From positions 11,245,600-11,309,599 of the forward strand of contig OX419341.1 in NCBI GenBank assembly GCA_948470475.1: 64,000 nucleotides of DNA, read 5' to 3'. Below the pieces are notes generated by a model that was given only the letters and a program-made list of their open reading frames with translations, had not been told where the DNA came from and did no database searches. Position numbers and translations under genes: made by a program. Origin of the DNA: Galaxea fascicularis. Its lineage: Eukaryota; Cnidaria; Anthozoa; Scleractinia; Euphylliidae. Below are positions 1-12,100 of this stretch, one piece after another (position 1 is the first letter of the stretch; the number at the start of each line of letters is the position of its first letter).

Positions 1-227
1 GTGACTGTGATTTGGAATCAGCAACCATAGCGCTATATCAGATACACATACATTGTATTTGTTTGCTTCTGTTTTTTACACAACATCTGCAAGAAACAAT
101 TTAAAATAAAAAAACCTTATAAATTTACCAACAATTATTATATTCAGCGGATTATACTTCTTCAGTGCTTACCCTTTTCTTCTGCTTTAGATCTTAACTA
201 TGATTTTTATTTATTTAAACTCAACAG

Positions 228-316
228 ACAAATACAGTGCCTTGGTGTCTGGAGAGGCATCAGAACATGTCGAACAGTTCATTTTACAGGAACATTCTTT
301 TGATGATTATACTCAA
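228..316 (+). CDS. DNAH12: DNAH12 exon 1 (window numbering): N-terminal stem
   Basis: Follows a cag acceptor at 225-227 and ends at CAA before gtaataa. Two bases complete a codon from an upstream exon that is not in the window, then 29 codons follow, including [10 protein letters not shown]. Codons 1-29 of the partial chain. Confidence 0.85.
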
Positions 317-3157
317 GTAATAACCATTCTCTCGTATATTTTATTTTAATTATACTCTCAATAATATGGTTGTAATTAATGAGCATAATTGATTTGATTT
401 CAAAGAAGCAAGGGATCTCACGGCTTTCCCTTTACTAATACGTAAGTATTCTACCTAACCAACTTGCAGGAAATCCAAAAGTTCCGTTCGCTTGCTCGTG
501 AAATCAGTTCACTGCCAACAGTAGCTCATTTTGATATGATTCAGTTGGATTGTGATGATTTGAAGAGAGGTCTAGCTACGAAAGCTAATCGCTTTGCTGA
601 TCAGTTGCTCCAGCGACTGGCAGAAGAACACCGGGAAGAAAACAAAAGGTGACAAATTATCTATCATATGTAATACTAATCACCCTATGGGAACTGAGAG
701 TCATGCAATTTTTCTTCAAGATGATATAAGGTTCTGTTTCAAAGGGCTCATATCAGCCATGGTATGAATTTCATTGGTTGGATATTAGCCATCTCTGCAA
801 AAGAAAGCAACAAAGTATAAAAATATTTCATCGAGGGACCATTAGTAACGGACAATTTCAGTACCACTGATAGCTCTAAGACCCAGAACAAAGGTAACTG
901 TAGTGAAAGTGGATCACGAAGTATTTACACTTATTATATCTCTCAGTTAGTACGCGCGCTGTGATTGGTCAATTTAGAATTGGAAAGTTTCGTTTTCCTC
1001 GCGCCTGATAAACCTCAGAGATATAATAAATATCTTACTAACCTCCTTTTCTCGGTCCGTACTGTAAGTTACGGATCCTCGTTTTTTCCCGTTGATTTAT
1101 GGCCCGCGCTTCGCGCTTGGGCCATAAGCGAACGGGAAAAAACTCGGTCCGTAACTTACAGTACGGACCTCGAACTCGGTTAGTAAGAGGTATATACAGG
1201 TTTTGAACGTTTTTATTATCAAACAAGGGAGTGTGGTATGTCATTGTTTTTACATGAATTGAAAACTGGATAAATCAGTCTCTGTAGCATGAATTGTGTG
1301 CGCTTTGTCTTTTTTACAATCTTACTGGATAGCTTGAAAGCGCGATGTGTTGAATAGGTTACTGAATTGTTTATTTGTGTCTTCTTAAAAGTTTAATTTG
1401 CCGTCTCAAACAAAGAAGTCAATCATTTGAAAAAAAAAAGATGTTGAATTATTAAAATTTTGCTGCGTCGTTTTTTGTGTGTGCTGGACAGAATCATATC
1501 TGAATTTGAAGCAATCAGAGAACGTGCTCTCACCAAGCCAGAGAACACTCGTGAAATGATTGACATGCTCAAGTTTGTTGAAGAAGCTAAGACAAAGACA
1601 TTGGTCAAACTTGACAGTGATATTAAGGTGAAAATTTAGTTATATATGTTTCTTTATATAAGTTAACATATTCAGTGTGGGCTGGCTGGGTGGCCCCTTT
1701 AAAACATTCATAAAGTATCCGTCATTAAATCAGCAGATCACATTTCCTAGACCTTCAAGTTTTGGCAACTTTCATTTAATGTCTTTTCTTGTAGTCTTAT
1801 TTAAATTTAATCAAGGGATTTGTTATCTGTTGCTCTTTCATGGGAAAGACCATTTCTTATAGAATTGATAGGTTCTTGTGCTGATTTTGATTCATTTCTG
1901 CAACATCACTTCTTTCTCGAGTGGCCAGTGATAACTACTTCGTATGCTGAAACGTGGAAATGTCTAGACTTAAAGAATATTAATTATGTGCTTACAAAGT
2001 CTTTGGGCAAACCTTAATTAAAGTAACCTGCTTGTAATTAGATTACAAGACTAGAGGCTAATAATGTCATCTACTAACTATGAACAATTCTTATCTTACA
2101 TATGTTGCAGGATTCATTCAACAGGCTGTCATATTTGTTAGATGTGTTTACATTCACCCAAGACGACATGAGTCTCAACTCTACAGTACTTAATTGGCCC
2201 AAAAATATTGCTCCCATCTTTGACCAGAATGATGAGGTATTCAGTGTGTTTTTTTTGGGTCTCTTTTAAAGAGCAGGTACTGGACGTGATATGTGACATG
2301 CTATGGGGGTAAATTGTGGGTAGACCACCGAAAAAGTCAGTGTAGATAAGATAGAAGTACATGTAATATTTACTTCTTTGGTGATTAGGTGTGTTGTTAT
2401 AGATTGTAGTTGCTGCACAGAAGAGCAATGAGAGTGCTTTGTTGGAGAAAAGAGAAAAGGTCATGCTGGAGCTTGACAAACTCAAGAGGTAATTTAGCAA
2501 TCCACTAAAGCATTCATTAAGTGAACTAATGGTCTTCGTCACATAGCATACTGTTTCATTTCCCTAATTAAATTTGACATGATGTCAATAGCTATGGAGG
2601 AACAGCCCTCGTCTATGATCAGAACTGTCAGATACTGCTTTTGCAATACGACTGTGTTGATCCATTTTGTGAAAGGAATTTATAGTTCGCTTGTTATTGT
2701 TATTGATTTGAAAAAGTTAAAACATTTACAGTCAAACCTCACCGGTCACGTTGGCCACGTTGGCACAGAGGAAAGTGGCCGTTGTGGACAGGTGGCGGTT
2801 ACAGGGAGGTAGTGTGTAAATGACACCTGTTCTGGGGGAAAGACATTTTTATTTTAAGAAAGATGCTTATTGTAGCACACGAAAGCGTACCACAATCAAA
2901 ATACACAAATATACATGAACAGAACAGAAACCAAAACTTAATATTCAGAAGAAAATGTTAACAAAACAAAACGAGGTAAAAGTAAGTACATCAGTTTGCA
3001 TCAGCTTTGCCTTCCGCAACAGATTATATAAGATCAAATGAAGAATGATCGTCGCAGTTGTGATCGCAATTTTTACAATTGCGTAAAGAAGCCTGAAAAA
3101 AATCAAGACTTCAACGGGGCTTGAACCCGTGACCTCGCGATTCCGGTGCGATGCTCT

Positions 3158-3192
<35 letters not shown>

Positions 3193-6100
3193 AGGTCAAT
3201 TTTGGGTTCATATGTTCCCGTGAAAGATGCGTAAGTGAATGATGCATTTGATTTCATATCCGCAGTTCACATATGATTTCTTTCATATGCATCATTCAAA
3301 TTATACAAGGTAACTCGAGAAGCTAATTTCCGACTTCGTACCTACAGTCAACATGATCTTTTACAATAAAAAATGGGGTTTTGAATACACTGTCGTTGAT
3401 TAACTGGCCGTTGTCGAGAGGTTGCTTTGACAGTTGGGACGTGTGTTAGGTGCCGTTGCCGTTGTGAAGAGGTTAAAATACTGAAGAGTGAATGTATGGA
3501 CGGTCCGCCGTTGTACAGAGGTGGCCGTTCTGGAGAGGTGGCCGTTAGTGAAGGCTCCACTGTATTTTGTACAGAACCTTTAAAGTAATCTTAATTTGTC
3601 ATCCATCGCAAAGTACTTTCCAACATAAGTTAATGTTAAATTTTAAATAAACTACTTCTATGTTGAAGGTTGTTTTTTTTTTCTCTCAGACGTGTTGAAG
3701 AGTTCAAAGAATATGGTGATATGGATATGATGATGCAATATGTGAAGGAAGTGCAGTCAGTTCAGAAGAAACTTGGTGATTGTGTGGAGTCAATTGGTTT
3801 TATCAATGAGGTCTGTTGATTGTTATTCAAGATTCTAATATATTTTTTTTATCTTTGCAAAACTTCACATTTACTATTGGTGCTAACATCTTAACTTTCT
3901 ACCCTCCCCCAATTCAGGGAAGGTTATTGAATATTTACAAAGGGGATGTGGGGGGTCTGTAAAATAAAATGAACTGATACTGTGTTTATGGTGAACGTGC
4001 ACTTAACTAATCCAGTTATGATCCAAGTTTTTAAGAGAAAGGTGAAAAAGTTATTTCCAAAGAAGTGGGATATGGGGGTACGGTGTATGGATATTGTTTG
4101 GAGGGATACAGTCGTAAAAATTAGCTCTTTTCATGTGATCATGACAGGAAGAAGATTTGTTTAAATGGGAACAAACAACCTATCCAGAAGTAGAGGCCAT
4201 TACCAAAGCTATTGAACCATACCAAAAGCTCTTCACTACTGTTGTCAAATGGCAGAGAGCAGAGAAAAAATGGATGGATGGAGCCTTTCTTGAATTAAAT
4301 GCTGAGGCTACGGAAGCAGAGGTACAGTATAACAATTTTGTATTTAGAGTACAAGTAAATCCAGACTTTTTTCTAATTTGGTTGAATTTTTCATTTGCTA
4401 AGTCTAAAACAAGTTGAGGTTTTTCGTGGGCATTCGTGCTGTGGTTCTTGCTAACTGAGCCATTCTCACTCGACATTCATAGCAAATTCTTGCCTTCCAT
4501 TCCACGTGCACTTCGCTGTTCAAGGCATCTCTTCGTGATTTTCGACCGGTTCCACTTCACCCGGTACAATAGTTCCAGTTGAAATTCATTCTCTTCATTA
4601 ATCTCCTCTAAATTCCTCCTGTGGAGACAATTTTTTTCAGGATTTCGGCAACACAAACTGTTGACATCGTGCAATATTGCTTTTCACACAGTTACTCCGA
4701 GTGGATTCATTAGATAAATCCAAATCCGGATTTTTAGGATTCATGACCGTGCGTTTCTTTGGGGAACGGATCCGAACATAAGTACGTTTGGCAAGCGGTT
4801 TTCTCATGAAAAGTCCACCAAACATGGCGAACGATCAAGATAGGTTTTCAATGTCACTTTCATCGTAGAATTGACCTAAAAGTTTAAAGAAAATCATGAA
4901 TAATTACGGAGATATTTCAAAGCTACACAAATTTCGCCAATGCTATACGGATTTCAAACGCAAATAGCAGACATTCGTCGCCACACTCGTTACTTCACAA
5001 GTTCATGGGAGGTAAATAATGCAACGGTTGTTTTGATTTCTTTAATTTGTAGAACTTTTCGTCTTTACCATCCGTTCAATGCTGCTGCTTCATCTCCTGG
5101 TCCTACTAGAAGGAGCTGTTGCTGCGGTAAATCGTCCACCAGGAACTCTTCAAAAAAAAAAATGTTGGCTGGCCGCCATTTTCAGAATAACAGCCAACTC
5201 ACGCCGGGCGCGTTGTCGAGGCAAAAATCCCTTTTTGGGTTTTTCATTTCTTTGGTAGTAAAGAATCCGCATGATCTTAGATCAAAAATCCGATCTTGGA
5301 TTCTCCCAAAGAAACGCACCTAAGGTTGTGTGGTTGCACTGTAGTGTCTCTACTGCTTACCAGGCTCTGTAGATTCCACAAACTCGCTCGCATCGAATTT
5401 TGTTGAATATTTGTCGAGTTCTGGCTCACAATCTGACGCGTAAACATTAATGTTTCCATGATAATCATTTACTGCTGTAAAAGCTAAATAAATTAACGGA
5501 GTAGAGAAAAAATATTATAAACCGGGTTTATTTGCCATGCAATGCCTGTAGATGCCTTGGGAAGGGTTTTCAAAATTATGATACTTTTTGCGATTTTTAG
5601 CCTATTGAGCCACCTTTAGAACGTTTTCCGGTTCAAATCGCGAAACAAACGAACGTCGAGCCTCAGCTCCAAAATAAGACGTTCTTATAAAAAAGAGTGT
5701 ATAGGTCGTTTTCAAATGACGTCACGGTGGCCATGTTGGTACACAAAAACAAAGGAATGGCGGCCGTGTTGGTGCACAAGTCTAACCCTCTGGGAATTGA
5801 ACTCTATTTTTATGCAAATACTTTTTTTTGTTTCACTCTACCAATATGGCCGCTGGTCACGTTACTGAAAACGATCTATTGAGCGGACTTCTCCGATTGC
5901 CTTTTATCGTTCCCCGCTTTAGTCGGCGAAGAACGGGAGCTAAAATTCTTGATCCCGCTATTTATGAATAATTTAATGATTTGGTTTCACAATAAAATGT
6001 TTCAGCTATTGTTTGCCCGTCGAGGTCCAGTTGTCGAGAAAAACAGAGGTTTATAATGGATTTATCAACCATGTTTAACATCTGAAATGAATTGGTTCAG

Positions 6101-9100
6101 AAAAAAGGAGTATTCCTGTCGATATGTTACCTGAGTTTTTTCGCTTCATTTTTCATCTAACTCCCGTTTTACAGTATTTTTGTTGGAAATTTCTCTTTGC
6201 GGTAATTATTTTGGCAATCATTTCTTTGTCTAATCGGATTTTTTAAATTTTCTTCCGGATTGATCTTTTTTCATTGATATATATATTTTTATAATTTATT
6301 AATTGTTCTTTAAATTTATTTTTAATTTTCTTCCATCCGCACTTTTCTATTCGCGTTTTCCCATTCATTTTTCCATCCGCACTGAGGTATCCGGTCCCCG
6401 TGTTACAGACACTCGTTGTTCTTCGGGTATTTTTTAAGTAACTACAAGAACCACAGGTGACGCAAACGCACGTTACATGCAATTTACATTCTTTAGTGCG
6501 TAAAGGTGAAGTGAACCGGTTTGCGCAAAATTGAAAATTTAAGACGTATGATAAATAAAATGTTGAAGTTTATGAACGTTAAATAAAGGCAACTCTCAAC
6601 TTTTTTTTCCATGAAATGAATGAAGAAGGCCCACGACTTGTGTTTTCTTTGTGTTTCGATGTAAATTCATCGTTTTACGCTTTCTTTGCATGCAAGAAAG
6701 AATGAATGATTGAATGAATTTACACCAAAACACGGAAAAAAACACAAGTGGTGAGCCTTCTTCATTCAGTTCAATGAAACAAAGTTGAAATTTGTCTTTA
6801 TTTAACGTTCGTATACTTCAATATATATTTTATTTCTCATACAACGTCTAAAATTTTCAACGGTCGCTTGTCACCCAAACTGGCTCGCGTCACCTTTTCA
6901 CACTATGTAACTGTGTTCATTTGGGTCACCTGTGCTAGAACCTCCCTTTTTGGTCACCCATATTTTGTACATATTTTTGCAGAAATTATGCTATTCCTGA
7001 TAGCATCAGATCTGGAGAAGCCAACTTTTCGCAAAGTTAAAAAAAAAATTGTAGGAGCGGATTCAGAGCCACCTTAAATTTTCCAAAATTTAAGGTGGCT
7101 CTGAATCTGCTCCTACGCTCGCTTTGTTTTATTTGGTTATGCTTATTATTTCCCGAAAATAAAAAATAGGCGTCACCAAGCTCGTTTTGTGAGTTATTGT
7201 CGCTTAAAGCTAAAATTAGCGGTGTTTTTAACAGGTTAGGCATTGCTATGGTAACTTGTTGTGTCAAAAAAGTATCATAACTTGGTCACCAATGATTGGG
7301 CATTTCTTTGATACCAAATTAAAGGTAATGACGTATAAAGATTTGTAGCAATGACCATCAAAATGACAGTGCTTGAAAATGCTGGAAACCTAAAGAAGTA
7401 GACTACAAAACACACCCTACGTGTGAGGCGAGAAAACGACTGTCGGCTTTTCATACAACGAATTTGTTCCAAGCGGGAGTTCAAATAATGTCGCTAAGGT
7501 GCTCCACCCACATCATAAATTTGATACTTCGAATGCCTTACTTTCGCGGGAAATTAGTTGTGTTGTCATGTTCAGTCGTTTTCTCTTCGCTATTCGGGAG
7601 GCGCGAAGTTTCGTACGTTCGATTCAGTGGTGATTTGGAACGGACACGATTTTGTTTTTCCTGTGAAATGAAGGATCTTTGGCAACTGACTACGAAGAGT
7701 CGGAAGACAAGGAAAATTCTCTCTCAGAGCTTCCTGCAGAAAATCACGTCCCGCAACGGAACAAGCCCGCCGAAACTTCAGTTGTTGTTGAAGTTAATTA
7801 TGCCAATTCTACGAAAATGTCTCAAAACGAAGGCAGCGAGATTGGAAAGTTTCTTAAGTACATCACACGCAAGGAATGGAAAGCAGTACTAAACATCATT
7901 TTTAAAATGAAGGAAGTTCAAACCGTTTTACCTTTGGCTGTACAAAGCGCAATCAACCGTGAGTTTGACTTATATTGTAAGTCCCCGAACTCGTTAAAGA
8001 AAACTTCGCCGGAGGATCTGAAAAATCATGAGGAACTTGTGCCAAAGTGTCAAAACCTTGTGATTTTAAAGTTACAAACGCCTTTGCTCTGTCAACTGCA
8101 ATTTTGGCACGGTGCAGAAACAATAAACTGTATGCAGTCGCGCACCGAATTTCTGCTATTTTAATTCATAGCGTTGTTAAACGTTCTGACGTTACCGAAT
8201 TGAATCGTAGTTCGGCGTCAGAAAGGCTAAACTCATTCAACGTTATCTGCTCTTCCATAATGCTTTTGAGCGGACAAATAATCATTGTCGGGCATTCGAC
8301 TGAAGAAGCATTTGGCGAGTTTGAGGCTCTGCTTTTCGCCTAAGCAAACAGCTGAAATATAAGGCTTTTTCCAAAGCCCATAGGCAGCACATCAAAAACA
8401 TCTCGTCCTTTGAGAAGCGATTCCACAGCTTCCTTTTGCTCCGATTTCAAAACAAATACTTACTCCAGTGCTTTCTATTACTTGTATAATATAAGAAGAA
8501 TCAGGAAATATCTTTCTAGGCGGTCCACTGAGACGGTCATTTACGCATTTGTCTCAAGTCGCGTTAACTATTGTAACAGCTTGCTCTATGTCCTGCCAGC
8601 TTACCAGCTTTATAAGCTACAGAGGGTCCAAAATGCTGCCGCTAGATTAATTTTTCAGGAATCCAAATACTGCCATGTAAGACCGTTGCTGTATAATCTG
8701 AATTGACTTTAAGATATTACTGTTAATGTATAAGGCTATCAATGGCTTAGCACCTTTTTATCTCCAGGGGCCCGTTTCTCGAAAGTCCCGGTAACTTAAC
8801 GGGTCCACAAACCATCTTTTGAACTCAAAATCTCAATAAAAGTAGGATGTGTTCTGACCTCTAATGAAATCCATTTTGTTTTTTTAGCTGATAACGTTAC
8901 CATACAATTTCCAAAACCTTTGAAACTCCAATCTGGAATGGAAAACAAAACTGCTTAACGGGCCCGGTAATCATCGGGAGCTTCGAGAAACGGCCCCCAT
9001 GACCTTATTAATCTTAAAGAAACATGTAAATACAAGTTACACTCCGACTGTGATGGAGTGCTTCTAAACCCTGTGAAATTCAAGACTTTAACAACGCTCA

Positions 9101-12100
9101 GAGATCGATCTTTTGATGTTGCTGCTCCTCAACTACGGAATGCATTGCCCTATGCGGTTGAGAGTAGCTCCTCAGTAGCATATCTCAAAAAGACACTCAA
9201 GAAATTTTTATTTCAGATAGCTTTTAGGTAATTTTACCACTGTGTTTTTTTATCTCGTTTTTAGTAGGTTTTATATGTAGTTTTACGTTTTCAGCGCTGA
9301 TGAAAATAGTAATATTGATATCGGCGCTATATAAGTTTTATTATTATTATTATTTAAAATCAAGATCCCTCTAAATTCGCTCTACTTGGGCTCACAAATT
9401 GGCAATCCATGTTGTTAGAATTGACGTTCTGCACTTATTTTGTGATTTAAAGGCCTCGATTAGCCAAACTAGCGTAAGACTTTCGCCTGAAACTTACCGG
9501 TATGCATGAATGATATCTTTTTAAAGCTTAAATGAAAGAATTTTAACTGCGCATCACGATCCTTACTGTTTATGTCCGGTTTACACGACAGGTAATTTTT
9601 GGCACGACTTGGGTGAAATTGGTACGGGTGCCCGAAAAAAAGGTTCGGCCCAGATAAAACTTGCCCATGCCAGATTTTATCCGTGCTGAGCCAAAATTTT
9701 TATTCGTGCTGGAAACTTTGGCAAGGTGGTCCGAGCACGGGTAAAAATGGTACGGGTGGTGAAAAAATGACACGGCTCAGATAGAATGGGCAGTGTAAAC
9801 TCTTTGACAGACCAAACGATGGCGGATGGTAGTCTCCGAAAATCACTCAGGCGTTCGTGGGAAGAAGAATACGTGAAAGAATTATGAAAGAGGAAACAAT
9901 CGCATATACCTGTAACCTTGCCGGAACAAGCAAAAAAACTAAGGACAAGAGATAAGCATAAAGTTACATCTAAGTCAAAACAAAATGAGACCGTGACGAA
10001 AACTAGACGGGATGAACATAGTTGAACATTGAACTGCTTTCATATGATACAGGATCATCGCATTGTTGTCCGCTCTTGAACAGCGCATTCCTGGAAGTGA
10101 CCTTACACAGGTCAAAACATTTGGCACGGCATATTTTGCGCAGCAAAATTGGTGTAGTGTACACAGCGTTTGCCGAGCTCGTTTTGGACACCCATGCCAA
10201 TTTATACCGTCGAGCCATGACAAACATTTTCTGTAGTCTAAAACGGGCCTTAATGTTGGCAAAAGTGACAAGCCAATAATTTATTGAATTGTAGTCTTTA
10301 ATGTAACATGTAACTACGCCGCATCTTAAATGGTACAGGAAATAGTCATTGATAATATGAAGGTTTAGGCATTACCGTGCTATGTTTGTTTATTTATTAT
10401 ATGCTAACGATAGTAAGAACGATTTGATTGGCTGCTGAGCGGGCCGGATTTTCCTTGTAATGACCGTGGGCATTGCAAAACATTTTTCTTCACCCGGCGA
10501 TTCTCGTGAGCACAAGCGACAAAACTCATAGCGAAACTTTTTCTCTCGATAATCGCGACATTTAAGCGAGACAAAAATATCTAGAACTTTCAAAATTGCG
10601 AATGACGAGGAACATTGAGATAATGAGTTCTATCATTCTGGAGAGGAAGAACAACTGTACAACTTCCGGTGCAGTAGAGTTCTTTTTAGTTTTTCCATCT
10701 ATAGATAAGCCATATAATAAATAACTTACCAACCTCGTCCGTTCGGTCATCACAGGGAAATCTCAGACCTTGGCCTTGGTATTGACAATACACCAAGGCC
10801 TCAGTATGAGATTTCCCAGTACTAACTTCAGTCTCGGTTAATAAGTAGTATATAATACAATGCTGTGTCAATTTATTGAATTCTTTAGGTTGAGGAGTAT
10901 GGGCGTGAAATGTACAAGATTGCTAAGGTGTTCCAGTCAATGAAAAAGGAAGCTGACAAAGAAAAGAAAGGTCACAGAAGAGTGAAGGATTCTAAAGCCA
11001 AGGAAGAACCAGAAGCTGAGCTGGCTGCTGTTGTGGTGGCAAATACAGTGCAGAATCAGATAAGAGATTTTAAGGTGATTATGCCAACCGATTAAAATTT
11101 GTCCTTCGTAATTACCACAGTATTTTAATTTCTTTTCGTTTCATTTTACTCCATAACTGCATGTGCTCCAATGAGTAGTAAAACACCCTTGTTTGTAATC
11201 CAAAACAAATCAAAGTGTGTCTGCATCTGTTCAAGTCAATGCCATTTAGTGTGCAGGTTTTATCCTTGCAAAGCCCATAAATAACCATCTATACATACAA
11301 AGAATTACTTCCAATCAGTTTCCAGATCTGGGACAGTAGACCTGCCTAAATCAATCTTTGTAGTACACATCTTAGAAAAATTTAACTGTCCTTTTAAACG
11401 AGTTAACTCTCAGTGACAATACTGGTGTTCTGTCCTTGTTGATCATCAGAATGAACCCTCAGAAGTAAAAATTAATAACAGTTATTACTTAATAAATACA
11501 CTGGAAAAAATACTTGACAAATACTTCACTACACTGTACTTTTTTGTTGTTTGTAGGAACACATTCCTGTCGTAAGTGTTATGTGCAACCCAGGCATTCG
11601 TACCCGCCATTGGAAGACAATGTCTGATATTATTGGATTTGATATCACCCCAGACTCTGGAAGTACTTTACGCAAGGTTCTCAAATTCAACTTGAAGCCA
11701 TATATGGATGAGTTTGAAGGGATCAGTGCTGGAGCCAGCAAGGTGATGACAGTTGTCATACATAACCACAAAATCCTTTTCTGAACACTTTTTTTGTACA
11801 GGAATCTCATGTGCTGTATTGAAGATGTCTGAGTGCTTAGCAAATCCAGAGACCTCCTTTGTGACAAGCTGGCCTTTAGACAGAATACCACTTCAGCAGT
11901 TTGCATTTGCCAGAACCAAGACATGCATAAATATTAATGCAGTTTAACTTTAACCTACTCGCACAAAGCAGGCCCAATTTGAATGAAAACGTGCATGATC
12001 AATGAAACATCTGTATCCATTGTTGGTCCTTACTGGGCTGTCAGTGGCTATACTAAATTGAAATGGTAAACTGAATGGTAAATGCAGTCTGGATTGCCAT

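Larger units (their letters stand above)
4322..10888 (+). other. Intron 7 (6.6 kb), repeat-rich
   Basis: Holds an inverted-repeat element (4749-5319), foldbacks (5703-5877, 6527-6862, 7051-7116), an orphan ORF with a RecQ-like scrap (7679-8458) and a CR1-like tail (8465-9354). Another palindrome lies at 9579-9800 and a family A foldback at 10712-10858. The stretch 9810-10390 has short ORFs on both strands that I cannot assign. Confidence 0.8.

Noticed and set aside
3107..3177. Functional tRNA gene
   Set aside because: The anticodon loop lacks U33, the stem is mismatched, and it lies inside a transposon-like element, so it is annotated as a SINE head.
9975..10279. Overlapping ORFs on both strands
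   Set aside because: No recognisable domain, no splice context with the dynein frame, and no repeat family that I can name.
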